This document shows positions 34,316 through 42,873 of a stretch of 64,000 nt of DNA, piece after piece. Location: positions 265,259 to 329,258 of the forward strand of contig NZ_ML974127.1 of the NCBI RefSeq assembly GCF_004765815.2, in the 5' to 3' direction. Each line of letters begins with the position of its first letter. The stretch's first letter is position 1. This stretch comes from Halorussus salinus (lineage in GTDB: Archaea > Halobacteriota > Halobacteria > Halobacteriales > Haladaptataceae). The position numbers were made by a program, and so were the translations under genes. The notes beneath the pieces were generated by a model, which worked only from the letters and a program-made list of their open reading frames with translations, was not told the origin of the DNA and made no database searches.

Positions 34316-36021
34316 GTACCGACGAGGCTCACGCGAGAGTCCGCGAGACCGACGAGGGACTGCGCATCGAGTACCTCGCCGACGGCCCGACCACGGTCCG
34401 CCAGAGCGCCCAAGAGATTCCGCGACTGAACGTCACCGACGAGATGCTTCGGGACTCGGGTGAGAACCCGCAGAGTTGGCTGATGTACGGCGGTGACTAC
34501 GCCCAACAGCGGTTCACCACCGCCGACGCGATTCGGCCCCGGAACGTCGATAGGCTCTCGCTAGAGTACACCATCGAGGTCGGCGAGACGGGCCGCGGGA
34601 AACTCGAAGGGACGCCGGTCGTCGTCCCCTCGGACCCGCCGGTCATGTACCAGACCAACGGTCCCGACGAACTCCGAGCGGTCAACGCCCGCTCGGGCGA
34701 AGTTATCTGGACCTACCGGTACGCTCCCGCCGAGCAGGGACCGGACGAGGCGGCCGCGCTCCTCTGTTGCGGGTCGAACAACCGAGGAGTCGCGGTCTTG
34801 GGCGACACCCTCTACATGACGACGCTGGACGCGAACGTCGTCGCCATCGACCGCTACACCGGCGAACAGCGGTGGCTGTACGACTCCGCGCCGACGCGAC
34901 AGGGCTACTCCGCGACGTGGGCACCGGTCGTCTACGACGGGAGCATCCTCAACGGGAGCGCGGGCGGCGAGTACGGGATTCGGGGATTCGTCGAGTCCAT
35001 CGACGCCGAGTCGGGCGAACGGGAGTGGCGCACGTGGACCACGCCACAGGACCAGTGGATAGGCGACGCGTGGCGAAACGGCGCGGCCCCCAACTGGATG
35101 ACGATCACGGTCGATTCGTCGCGCGACATCCTCTACGCGAGCATGGGCAACGCCGGACCGGACGTGAACGGTATCGTCCGGCCGGGGCCGAACGTCTACA
35201 CCGCCGCCGTCCTCGCGCTCGACACCTCGTCGGGCGACGTGGAGTGGTACTTCCAAGAGAGTCCCCACGGCTGGTGGGACTGGGACGCCTCCGCACCGCC
35301 GGTCCTGTTCGACGCCGAGGTGGACGGCGAGACCCAGCGAGTCGTCAGCCACGCGGGGAAGACCGGATGGAACTACCTGCTGGGTGCCGAGGACGGCAAA
35401 CTCCACGAGCGCAGCGACGAGTTCAGCCAGCATCTCAACATGTGGTCGCTCCCGCAGGACACCCTCGAAGACACGCCGTGGATAATGCCTTCGGCCGACG
35501 GCGGTTCGGAGTGGAACCCGACCTCCTACAGCCGCGAGACCGGCAACGTCCACGTCAAGGCGATGAACTACCCGAGCAAGTTCCAGTGGGACGAGGTAGA
35601 CGAGTGGCAGTACCCCTCGACGTATCTGGGCGGGAGTTTCACCGTCTATCCCGCGATGGACGACCCCGGCCCGGCACCCGACGAGTGGAACGGCCAGAAG
35701 GCCATCTTCTCGGCGCTCGACCCGGTGAGCGGCGAGGTCGTCTGGCAGGACGAGTGGGAGGAGTTCGCCATGGGCGGGTCGATGAGTACTGCGACCGGCC
35801 TCACCTTCACCGGCAACGGGGACGGCGAGTTCATCGCCTACGACTCGGCGACCGGCGACCGGCTCTGGCAGTACCAGTTCGACGCCGCGGTCAACTCCTC
35901 GCCGATGAGTTGGTACGACCCCGGCGTCCGCAAGCAGTACGTCGCGGTGCAGGCGGGCGGCGGCGGTCTGCGGTCGGCCAGCGACGGGAACACGGTCGGG
36001 GTGTTCTCGCTGGAGCGGTAG
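34312..36021 (+). CDS. PQQ-dependent alcohol dehydrogenase-like quinoprotein
   Basis: A protein of 569 residues built of eight-bladed-propeller repeats of the methanol/ethanol dehydrogenase family. Visible family marks are the vicinal cysteines at 152-153 (LLCCGSNNRGVAV), which form the disulfide ring over PQQ; GGEYGIRGFVESID, with the Ca-ligand Glu; GNAGPDVNGIVRPG, with the ligand Asn; and PHGWWDWDASAP, with the putative catalytic Asp. W-motif repeats (ARSGEVIWTYRY, SGDVEWYF) are frequent. There is no CxxCH, so no fused cytochrome c, and no signal peptide. It should oxidise an alcohol, sugar or related substrate with PQQ. The substrate is not determinable here, and no PQQ biosynthesis genes are in the window. 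Confidence 0.88.
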   Translation: MSTDEAHARVRETDEGLRIEYLADGPTTVRQSAQEIPRLNVTDEMLRDSGENPQSWLMYGGDYAQQRFTTADAIRPRNVDRLSLEYTIEVGETGRGKLEGTPVVVPSDPPVMYQTNGPDELRAVNARSGEVIWTYRYAPAEQGPDEAAALLCCGSNNRGVAVLGDTLYMTTLDANVVAIDRYTGEQRWLYDSAPTRQGYSATWAPVVYDGSILNGSAGGEYGIRGFVESIDAESGEREWRTWTTPQDQWIGDAWRNGAAPNWMTITVDSSRDILYASMGNAGPDVNGIVRPGPNVYTAAVLALDTSSGDVEWYFQESPHGWWDWDASAPPVLFDAEVDGETQRVVSHAGKTGWNYLLGAEDGKLHERSDEFSQHLNMWSLPQDTLEDTPWIMPSADGGSEWNPTSYSRETGNVHVKAMNYPSKFQWDEVDEWQYPSTYLGGSFTVYPAMDDPGPAPDEWNGQKAIFSALDPVSGEVVWQDEWEEFAMGGSMSTATGLTFTGNGDGEFIAYDSATGDRLWQYQFDAAVNSSPMSWYDPGVRKQYVAVQAGGGGLRSASDGNTVGVFSLER

Positions 36022-36199
36022 CCCCGCTGGCCGCATAGGTGTCGCCTGTTCGATATCTCGCGCCCCGGTTTTCACTGCGAGCGACTCTCCTGACCGAACC
36101 GAACCTAAGCGGCGCGCAAATCGTTTCGCTGAAACGCGCTCAGATTCCGTAATCGCCCCCGCTACAGCGATGTGCGACGGTTTCGTCGGCTCTAAAGAG

Positions 36200-36222
36200 G
36201 GAGGCTTAAGTACCTCGGACGG
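36200..36222 (+). promoter_or_regulatory. Candidate promoter region of rps12-rps7
   Basis: The 215-bp gap before rps12 contains two AT-rich boxes near its end, CTCTAAAGAG and GGCTTAAGTA. They lie 15-37 bases before the ATG and fit a leaderless or near-leaderless start. Because nusA is separated from rps12 by the PQQ pair, the ribosomal genes need their own promoter. Confidence 0.4.
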
Positions 36223-36236
36223 ATAGCACACGCCAT

Positions 36237-36665
36237 ATGGCGAACGGTAAATACGCGGCTCGTAAGCTGAGGAAGGACCGCCAGAACCACCGGTGGTCCG
36301 ACTCCGATTACGCCCGACGCGAGCGCGGTCTCGGGGAGAAGTCCGACCCCCTCGAAGGCGCGCCGCAGGGCCGAGGTATCGTGCTGGAGAAAGTGGGCAT
36401 CGAAGCGAAACAGCCCAACTCCGCGATTCGGAAGTGCGTCCGAGTCCAGCTTATCAAGAACGGTAAGCAGGTCACCGCCTTCTGTCCCGGCGACGGTGCC
36501 ATCTCGTTCATCGACGAACACGACGAGGTCACCATCGCGGGCATCGGCGGCGCGAAGGGTCGCGCGATGGGCGACCTCTCGGGCGTCAACTACAAGGTAG
36601 AGAAAGTCAACGGCGTGAGCCTCGAAGAACTGGTTCGCGGAAACGCAGAGAAGCCGGTGCGATAA
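36237..36665 (+). CDS. rps12: 30S ribosomal protein uS12
   Basis: A protein of 142 residues, normal for archaeal uS12, located in the decoding centre of the small subunit. The archaeal start [16 protein letters not shown], the [13 protein letters not shown] loop and the C-terminal [14 protein letters not shown] are all recognisable. It is followed two bases after its stop by rps7. Assignment is secure. Confidence 0.98.
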   Translation: MANGKYAARKLRKDRQNHRWSDSDYARRERGLGEKSDPLEGAPQGRGIVLEKVGIEAKQPNSAIRKCVRVQLIKNGKQVTAFCPGDGAISFIDEHDEVTIAGIGGAKGRAMGDLSGVNYKVEKVNGVSLEELVRGNAEKPVR

Positions 36666-36667
36666 TC

Positions 36668-37285
36668 ATGGCAGCAGAAGACCAGCCCGAACCCGACAAA
36701 CCTGCGGGCACGGACGAAGAGGGAACGGCCGTCGCGGAACTGTTCGGCGAGTGGGACATCACCAACATCGAGTACGAGGACCCCTCGACCGAACGCTACA
36801 TCACGGTCACGCCGGTCGCACACACGATGGGTCGCCACGCCTCCAAGCAGTTCCAGAAGAGCGAGGTGTCCATCGTCGAGCGTCTCATCAACCGCCTGAT
36901 GCAGACCGAGGAGAACACCGGCAAGAAGCAGAAGGCGATGCAGATTACGCGCGATGCGTTCCAGAAGATTCACGACCGCACCGACGAGAACCCGGTACAG
37001 GTTCTGGTCACCGCCGTCGAGAACGCCGCCCCGCGCGAGGAGACCGTCCGCCTGAAGTACGGTGGCATCTCGGTCCCGAAGGCAGTGGACGTGGCCCCCC
37101 AGCGCCGCGTCGACCAAGCCCTGAAGTACATCGCGGAGGGCGTCCAGAGTTCGTCGTTCAAGACTTCGACCGACGCCTCCGAGGCGCTGGCCAGCCAACT
37201 CGTCGGCGCGGCCAACTACGACGTGCAGACCTACGCTATCAACCAGAAAGAAGAGAAAGAGCGCGTCGCGGCCGCGGCCCGCTAA
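36668..37285 (+). CDS. rps7: 30S ribosomal protein uS7
   Basis: A protein of 205 residues, the length of archaeal uS7, which nucleates assembly of the 30S head. An acidic halophile-type N-terminal extension precedes the conserved core (KSEVSIVERLINRLMQTEEN, KIHDRTDENPVQVL, SVPKAVDVAPQRRVDQAL). It is immediately downstream of rps12. In many haloarchaea EF-2 follows nearby; here it is 5.6 kb away. Confidence 0.98.
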   Translation: MAAEDQPEPDKPAGTDEEGTAVAELFGEWDITNIEYEDPSTERYITVTPVAHTMGRHASKQFQKSEVSIVERLINRLMQTEENTGKKQKAMQITRDAFQKIHDRTDENPVQVLVTAVENAAPREETVRLKYGGISVPKAVDVAPQRRVDQALKYIAEGVQSSSFKTSTDASEALASQLVGAANYDVQTYAINQKEEKERVAAAAR

Positions 37286-37477
37286 CTCGGTCCTCTCCTC
37301 TCGGTTTCGCTCCTCGGTAGTGACGACTGTCCGGAATTTCGGTCCGAGTCGACGGTCGGAGTCCCCGGTCCGGGTCGGTGGTCCGACGCGTCGGCCGAAC
37401 CGATACCCGTAACTTCCCCCCCGTCAATTCGGCCATCTAACAGGTTCTGCGTCGGTCTTTCGACCGAATACCGATAT

Positions 37478-37495
37478 TTTTAGGGTGGCCTAAAA
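37478..37495. promoter_or_regulatory. Palindromic operator resembling a DtxR/IdeR-type iron box, over the promoter
   Basis: A perfect 7-bp inverted repeat, TTTTAGG-GTGG-CCTAAAA, ends 12 bases before the ATG of the PQQ sugar dehydrogenase gene and overlaps a TATA-like GATATTTTTA (37473-37482). The TTAGG/CCTAA half-sites resemble the operators of DtxR/IdeR-family metal-dependent repressors, including those proposed in haloarchaea. Its position over the core promoter predicts repression. The regulator itself is not in the window. Confidence 0.6.
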
Positions 37496-37507
37496 TCACG
37501 GTCGAGT

Positions 37508-38917
37508 ATGGACGCCGATGCTCCCCGACGGTCCCGTCGGGCGCGGTCGAACGGACGGACCGGGCGGACCCGACGCGAACTCCTCGCGGCCGCCGGTGCC
37601 GCCGGAGTCGCCGGACTCGCTGGCTGTGGCAAACTCGCCCGAGGAGATTCGCGGCCCGAGTACGAACTGAACCACACCGCCGCCGAGTGGTCGCGCTACG
37701 ACCCCGAGTGGGAGTCCTCACACGAGACACCTCGGACCTCGCCCCTTGATGCGTCGGTGACGCCCGAGGTGTTGGTCGAGAATCTGGAGATTCCGTGGGA
37801 CCTCGCGTTCGCGCCGAACGGCGAACTGTTCCTGACCGAGCGCACGGGCCGCGTCCGGCGGTTCGACGGCGACGGACTCGAAACGGTCGCGACCCCCGAC
37901 GCGGTCATCGACGCCGAGGCGATGGCTCCCGGTCCCGACGACCAACCTCACTGGGAGACGTGGTTCCTCGAGGGCGGCGAGGGCGGGATGCTCGGCGTCG
38001 CCGTCCACCCGAAGTACCCGACCGCGCCGTACCTCTTCGTCTACTTCACCGCCGAGACCGACGACGGGAAAGTAAACCGCGTGGTCAGGTACGACGTGAC
38101 CGCCGACGACCCCGCCAGCACCGGCCGGGTGGTCGTGGACGGGATTCCGGCGGGCGGCGTCCACAACGGCGGACGCGTCGCGTTCGGTCCCGACAACTAC
38201 CTCTGGGTTACGACTGGCGACGCCGGGCGCGGCGACCTCGCCCAAGACACCTCGTCGCTGGCGGGGAAAGTTCTCCGCGTGAACGCGGTCGGCGACCCCG
38301 CGCCGGACAACCCCGACCTACCCGGCGACGAGACCGACGCGCGAGTCTACACCTACGGCCACCGTAACCCCCAGTGCATCACGTGGCTCCCGGACGCGAC
38401 CCCGGTCGTCACCGAACACGGCCCGGACGGCCACGACGAGGTAAGTCTCCTCGTCCCCGGCGAGAACTACGGGTGGCCCGAGGCCCGGACGCGCGAGGAG
38501 TACGCCGGGACCGACTACCGCCGCCCGCTGGTCAACACGCCCGAGTCGTGGGGTCCCGCTGGCGGCGTCTTCTACACCGGCGAGGCGATTCCGGCGTGGC
38601 GAAACCGACTGGTCTTCGGGTCGCTCATCGGCCAGCGGGTCAACGTCGTCACGCTCGCCGACGAGGCCCGGACTCTCCCGGCAGTCGGCGACGAACGCGG
38701 GATGGCCTTCGACGCCGACTGGCTGGACTCGCAGTACGCCGCGACCGCCCACTGGACGCTGACCGACGTGCTGGGTCGCGTGCGCCACGTCGAACAGGGA
38801 CCCGACGGTCTCCTCTACGCCGTCACCTCGAACCGCGACGGCAGGCCGAAGGGCGACCGGTTCCCCCGCCAGCGCGACGACGTGCTGGTCAGACTGACGC
38901 CGGGCGAGCGCGAGTGA
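37508..38917 (+). CDS. PQQ-dependent sugar dehydrogenase, Tat lipoprotein
   Basis: A protein of 469 residues of the soluble glucose/aldose-sugar dehydrogenase (GSDH/YliI) family. The N-terminus carries a twin-arginine motif (TRRELL, about 22-27) and a lipobox LAGC with Cys40, so it should be anchored outside by a lipid. The six-bladed propeller starts with EIPWDLAFAPNGELFLTERT. The family's catalytic His is in GGVHNGGRVAFGP (His219). PQQ/Ca-binding segments are TTGDAGR, GHRNPQ (284-289) and LVPGENYGWPE. It should oxidise aldoses to lactones and pass electrons to the respiratory chain. The iron-box-like palindrome upstream suggests metal-dependent control. Confidence 0.9.
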   Translation: MDADAPRRSRRARSNGRTGRTRRELLAAAGAAGVAGLAGCGKLARGDSRPEYELNHTAAEWSRYDPEWESSHETPRTSPLDASVTPEVLVENLEIPWDLAFAPNGELFLTERTGRVRRFDGDGLETVATPDAVIDAEAMAPGPDDQPHWETWFLEGGEGGMLGVAVHPKYPTAPYLFVYFTAETDDGKVNRVVRYDVTADDPASTGRVVVDGIPAGGVHNGGRVAFGPDNYLWVTTGDAGRGDLAQDTSSLAGKVLRVNAVGDPAPDNPDLPGDETDARVYTYGHRNPQCITWLPDATPVVTEHGPDGHDEVSLLVPGENYGWPEARTREEYAGTDYRRPLVNTPESWGPAGGVFYTGEAIPAWRNRLVFGSLIGQRVNVVTLADEARTLPAVGDERGMAFDADWLDSQYAATAHWTLTDVLGRVRHVEQGPDGLLYAVTSNRDGRPKGDRFPRQRDDVLVRLTPGERE

Positions 38918-38923
38918 ACCTCA

Positions 38924-40117
38924 TCACTCCGCTCGCGGGTCGGTCACGTCACGGAGCGCGTCGCCGAGCGTCTGGAACGCGACGACGACTGCGCCGAGCG
39001 CGAGCGTGGGGAACAGCGCGCCCCACCAGTAGAACGTCGGGAAGAAGTCGTTTCGCACGCTGGTCGTCAGCACGTACCCCCACGAGGGGTGGCTCGCCGA
39101 CCCGATGCCGAGGAACGATAGCGAGGCTTCCAACAGGAGGAGCCACCCGATTTGGACCGTCAACGCGGTGAACACCGCGTTGAGCGTGTTCGGCACGACG
39201 TGCTTGCGGGCGACCTCGAAGGTACTCGCGCCCGCGCTCCGGGCGGCCTGCACGTACACCTGTTCCTGCAACTGGAGCGCCTCGGACCGAACGATGCGCG
39301 CGACGCCGCCCCAGTTCAGCAGGCCGAACACGAGGACGATGAGCAACAGGCTCCCGCCGTAGGTCTCGTTGACGAACCCGAGCGCCTGCTGGGCGAGGAT
39401 GATGACGAAGAACGCGGGAATCGACTGCTGGAGGTCCACGTACCGCATCAGAACCTCGTCCACTCGCCCGCCGTAAGTCGCGGCGACGGTGCCGACCGCC
39501 GTCGCCAGCGGGACGACCAAGGCGACGCAGACCGCCGAAATCTGGAGCGCGACCCGCGACCCGGCGACTATCATCCCGAACACGTCCTTGCCGCCGGGGG
39601 TCGTCCCGAGCGGGTGTTTCCACGTCCCGTGACAGAACCCGTCCACTCTCGGGCCGAGGCAGTAGCCGCTCCGGAGTACTTCGACCCCGACCGGCGGCTG
39701 GCCGATGGGCACGCCGTACCCGCCGGTCTGGCCGAAGACGGCTTGGTCCGGTCGGAAGACGAGCGGGCCGACGAGTCCGACAAGCAAGAACGCGACGAGG
39801 AGACCGAGACTCGCGGTCGCCAGTCGATTCTCCCGGATGCGTCGGAGGTAGCCGACGGTCCGCTCGCGGTCGGTCGCCAGCGGGAGGCAGACGTAAAAGC
39901 CCAGCACGTCGGCGGCGTACAGCGACAGCCAGTCGAGTCCCTTCAGGTTCGCTCCGAAGACGAGTCGGTCGGCCGGATAGACGCCGCGCCAGTCCGCGAG
40001 GAAGGCCGCGACGAGGAGGGCGAGAACCACGAGGAACGCCCAGTCGCGCCGGGCGAGTCCTGACCGCCCGCCGTCGGCGTCGGCGAGTTCCGCGTCGGTC
40101 ACGGTCGGTCGGCTCAT
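38924..40117 (-). CDS. ABC transporter permease, DppC/OppC type
   Basis: A protein of 397 residues. The start is the ATG overlapping the upstream permease stop (ATGA). The N-terminal part has extra membrane segments compared with bacterial DppC (LARRDWAFLVVLALLVAAFL, then YAADVLGFYVCLPL). The core is typical: HPLGTTPGGKDVFGMIVAGSR is the OppC signature, and QVYVQAARSAGAST followed by HVVPN is the EAA loop that contacts the ATPase. It is the partner of the DppB-like gene. Neither an ATPase nor a binding-protein gene is adjacent. The substrate is probably a peptide, metal complex or sugar; it cannot be told. Confidence 0.9.
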   Translation of the reverse strand: MSRPTVTDAELADADGGRSGLARRDWAFLVVLALLVAAFLADWRGVYPADRLVFGANLKGLDWLSLYAADVLGFYVCLPLATDRERTVGYLRRIRENRLATASLGLLVAFLLVGLVGPLVFRPDQAVFGQTGGYGVPIGQPPVGVEVLRSGYCLGPRVDGFCHGTWKHPLGTTPGGKDVFGMIVAGSRVALQISAVCVALVVPLATAVGTVAATYGGRVDEVLMRYVDLQQSIPAFFVIILAQQALGFVNETYGGSLLLIVLVFGLLNWGGVARIVRSEALQLQEQVYVQAARSAGASTFEVARKHVVPNTLNAVFTALTVQIGWLLLLEASLSFLGIGSASHPSWGYVLTTSVRNDFFPTFYWWGALFPTLALGAVVVAFQTLGDALRDVTDPRAE

Positions 40118-41052
40118 CTCTCCGCCTCCACGCGCGGGTCGATGTAGGCGTAGGCCACGTCCTGCAGGAGGTTGCCCAACAGCACCAGCAGGATGGGGAA
40201 GATAGTCGTCGCGAGGAGGACCCCGGCGTCGCGGTTCTCGATGCCCTCGTACAGGAGCGTCCCGAAGCCCGGAATCCCGAAGATGACCTCCACGACCACG
40301 ACCACGACGAACATCACGCCGACGAGTTCGGAGAAAAACAGCGACAGTAGCGACGAGGCGGCGTTCTTCAAGACGTGGCGCGCGAAGTCGGTCGTGTCCG
40401 CGCCGGTCGCCCGGAGCGTCCGTACGAAGTCCGCCTGTAGGATTTCGACCGACTCCGACTGGGCGTAGCGCAACTGGACCGCCAGCAGGTTGACCGTGAG
40501 GACCAGTCCCGGCAGGACCAAGGCCCCGAGGTTCCGTCCCGTGAACACCGCCATCTCGGGTTCGTAGCTGAAGTTGTACCACCGCAGGCCCTCCTCGGCG
40601 AAGATGAACAGCGCCTCCGCCGCGACGAACGTCGGCACGGCGAAGCCCAGATACGACGCACCCTTGACCGCCCGGAGGAGTCGGCTCTCGGGATTCATCG
40701 CCACGTAGGTCCCGACGCCGACGCCGATAGCGACCGCCAGAACGACGGCCGGGACGAGATACAGGAGCGTCACCGTACTCGCGTCGGCGAGGACGCCAGC
40801 GATGGGTTCGCCTCGGACGGTCGAACCGAGGTCGAGGGTCACCAGACTCTCCACCCACGAGAGATAGCGGTCCAAGAGCGGTTCGTCGTAGTTGCGCGCC
40901 GCCCGGTAGGCCTCGCTCCCGCCGCTGAGCGTGTACTGGCCGGGGTCGGGCGTGAGCGCGTACGCGAGGAAGATAGCCGTGAGCGCGCCCCACGCGCCGA
41001 CGACCGTCCACGCTAGTCGGTAGACGAGATACCGTCGCCTATTCACGAGCAT
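40114..41052 (-). CDS. ABC transporter permease, DppB/OppB type
   Basis: A protein of 312 residues with six predicted membrane segments. The ATG was chosen over a GTG one codon upstream. DppB marks are the N-terminal YLVYRLAWTVVGAWGALTAIF, LGSTVRGEPIAGVLA, and the EAA loop around ILQADFVRTLRATGAD with HVLKNA. VEVIFGIPGFGTLLYEGI and the C-terminal YAYIDPRVE are typical too. It forms an operon of two with the DppC-type gene and runs against the PQQ sugar dehydrogenase gene. The remaining transporter parts must be encoded elsewhere, or the pair is a remnant. Confidence 0.9.
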   Translation of the reverse strand: MLVNRRRYLVYRLAWTVVGAWGALTAIFLAYALTPDPGQYTLSGGSEAYRAARNYDEPLLDRYLSWVESLVTLDLGSTVRGEPIAGVLADASTVTLLYLVPAVVLAVAIGVGVGTYVAMNPESRLLRAVKGASYLGFAVPTFVAAEALFIFAEEGLRWYNFSYEPEMAVFTGRNLGALVLPGLVLTVNLLAVQLRYAQSESVEILQADFVRTLRATGADTTDFARHVLKNAASSLLSLFFSELVGVMFVVVVVVEVIFGIPGFGTLLYEGIENRDAGVLLATTIFPILLVLLGNLLQDVAYAYIDPRVEAER

Positions 41053-41169
41053 CACCGACGGGAGGGCCGGTCGGGATGTGTCTCGTTCCCGACCACCGTT
41101 CGTTACTCACTCGCACGATAGCGTGGACTGGACACGCTACCGACATAAAATTTCCCAGTCGCGGCCGCC

Positions 41170-41499
41170 TCACTCGTCGCCGGACGCTCCGACCAGCACG
41201 AACCGGCTCTCGGTGTCGCCGTTGTGAATCTGGCGGGTCGCCCCGGCGGGAATCCGGAGGGCCTCGCCCGACTCCAGTGCCACCTCCTCGCCGTCTACCG
41301 TGACGGTGGCCGACCCCTCGAGGAGGACGTAGACCTCTTCGTGGCCCTCCTCGGCGTGGTCGTGTTCCTTGCCGGTCCAGCCGGGGTCGGCGTCGAGTAT
41401 CGTCACGCCCAACTTCTCGCAGTCCAGCGGGTCGCGGAGAAAGCGCATCCCCTCGGCTATCGGTTCTACGTCGCGCGAATCGACCTTACTGTAAGACAT
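41170..41499 (-). CDS. Cupin-domain protein
   Basis: A protein of 109 residues forming a single cupin_2 barrel. Motif 1 is represented by EHDHAEEGHEEVYVLLEG, with several His and a Glu able to hold a metal. Motif 2 is represented by GEALRIPAGATRQIHNGD, where the final His is retained. Such small cupins can be enzymes, binding proteins or regulators, so no reaction is assigned. The gene stands alone, upstream of and on the same strand as the permeases, separated by about 117 bp. Confidence 0.85.
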   Translation of the reverse strand: MSYSKVDSRDVEPIAEGMRFLRDPLDCEKLGVTILDADPGWTGKEHDHAEEGHEEVYVLLEGSATVTVDGEEVALESGEALRIPAGATRQIHNGDTESRFVLVGASGDE

Positions 41500-41666
41500 C
41501 GACGGTAGTACGACGCGAGGAGTGTTCAGTGTTGGCGATGGAGCGGAGATTTCCGGGGTTTCGGTCCCTCCCGCGTTCCTTCGCGGAGCGGCCGCCAGCT
41601 TTCGAGCCTGAAACTGCCGTTTTCACCACATCTTTGAAGTGGCTGGCGTTTGCAGACGCCGATGCC

Positions 41667-41891
41667 ATGGACGAAGTACTCGAAGTCGTGGACCTCGTCG
41701 CGGACTCCGGACTCGAAGGTGTCGTGACGTGGCTACTCCGACTGGTCGGACTGTTCGCCCTGCTGGGCGGACTCGGCCTCTGGCTGGTCGGCGGGATGGA
41801 GTTACTCGTCCTCCCGGCGGCCCTGATGGTCGTCGGCGTCGTCCTGCTGGTCGCGCCCAGCGTTCTCCTCGCGCTGGCCGAGTTGGCGTAG
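41667..41891 (+). CDS. Small two-TM membrane protein (74 aa)
   Basis: The start was placed at the ATG giving MDEVLEVVDLVADSG, since upstream codons in the frame have no membrane-protein character and lie in the divergent promoter region. Two hydrophobic segments follow (LLRLVGLFALLGGLGLWLVG and VLPAALMVVGVVLLVAPSVL). The short loops have few charges. The family is unknown to me. It is oriented tail to tail with the HEXXH protein. Confidence 0.6.
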   Translation: MDEVLEVVDLVADSGLEGVVTWLLRLVGLFALLGGLGLWLVGGMELLVLPAALMVVGVVLLVAPSVLLALAELA

Positions 41892-41902
41892 GTCGCCGCC
41901 GA

Positions 41903-42673
41903 CTAATCTGCCGCTTTCTCCCCGCCGCCGACCGCGTACTCGCGGGTCGCCTCGACCAGCGAGCGCCGGTACTCGCTCTCGTCGGGGTCCGGCCCGAGCG
42001 ACTTGAACCGGTGTTTGAACGCCGAGAGGCTGACCTCGGGGGCGTCGTTCGCGGCCGCGTGCGCGAGGTCGTAGAGTCGGTGGTCCGAGTCCACGAGGTC
42101 GTGGCGCTCGACCAGCGCGAGCGCGAACGCGGCGTTGACCGCCGTAATCTCGGGGTCGGCCGTGCTGGTGATGCGGAGTCCGTCCCGACCGCCCGTCTGG
42201 CCGTCTCGGGCGTCTCCGGGCCGGTCGGCGACCGCCGCGGCGAGTTCGGATTCGAGGAACGAGACCAGTTTGTCGGTCGGGCCGACCCGCAACGTGATGT
42301 CGTCGGCGTAGATGTCCTTCATGTGGTTGGCTATCTGGTAGCAGTGAGCGACTAGCCTGCGCTCGACCGACTTGCCCGACAGCGCGAGGAACAGAACCTC
42401 CTCGGTCGATTGGGTGTGGGACGGGTGGGCCTCCTCGTGGCGAGCCATGTGCGCGAACTCGTGGAGCGCGAGTTCCGGGGCCATCGCGCTGGTCGCGGCC
42501 TGCCGGGAGATGTTCAAGACGTGGTCGTCGGGGTGTGAAGTCCACGTCCGTTCGTCGGGGTTCTCCCGGACGTGGACGTGAACTGGCGAGTCGAGGTCGT
42601 GTTCGGTCTCGAAGATGTCGCGGGCGCGGAGGAAGGGCGCGGCCGGACCGGGACCGTGGACGTGAACCTCCAT
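41903..42673 (-). CDS. HEXXH-containing protein, DUF5781-like
   Basis: A protein of 256 residues starting MEVHVHGPGPAAPFLRARD, which I recognise as the conserved start of a haloarchaeal family (DUF5781-like) usually found next to EF-2. It contains ELALHEFAHMARHEEAHPSH, where HEFAH fits the HEXXH zinc-metallopeptidase signature inside a helix, and further conserved His/Tyr in RLVAHCYQIANHMKDIYADD. There is no signal peptide, so it is cytosolic. Protease activity is a suggestion from the motif, not established. It is divergent from the EF-2 gene and separated from it by 200 bp. Confidence 0.75.
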   Translation of the reverse strand: MEVHVHGPGPAAPFLRARDIFETEHDLDSPVHVHVRENPDERTWTSHPDDHVLNISRQAATSAMAPELALHEFAHMARHEEAHPSHTQSTEEVLFLALSGKSVERRLVAHCYQIANHMKDIYADDITLRVGPTDKLVSFLESELAAAVADRPGDARDGQTGGRDGLRITSTADPEITAVNAAFALALVERHDLVDSDHRLYDLAHAAANDAPEVSLSAFKHRFKSLGPDPDESEYRRSLVEATREYAVGGGEKAAD

Positions 42674-42777
42674 GCGTATCTGTGACAAGGCTTCGACCGG
42701 TATGACTCTTGCGTTGGTTGCGGCGAGTTGCCGGTGCCTGTGGACCGTCGAGGAGTTTTCAGGCACCGCCGAAGACC

Positions 42778-42789
42778 GGTTTAATTCAG
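42778..42789 (+). promoter_or_regulatory. Candidate EF-2 promoter
   Basis: GGTTTAATTCAG, a TATA-like box in the divergent 200-bp interval, would give a leader of about 65 bases before the EF-2 ATG. A second, weaker AT-rich box (CGCTTTTCAAC) lies nearer to the start. Confidence 0.4.
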
Positions 42790-42873
42790 CCAATCTCGCC
42801 ATGCGAATGGCTCACGCGGTCGCTCGCGGCGAAACACTACGCTTTTCAACTTCCTTCGGGTAGAAGACCCATA

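Noticed and set aside
42709-42873. N-terminal extension of EF-2
   Set aside because: The 55 upstream codons are absent from the conserved EF-2 start (MGRRKK) and overlap the probable promoter.
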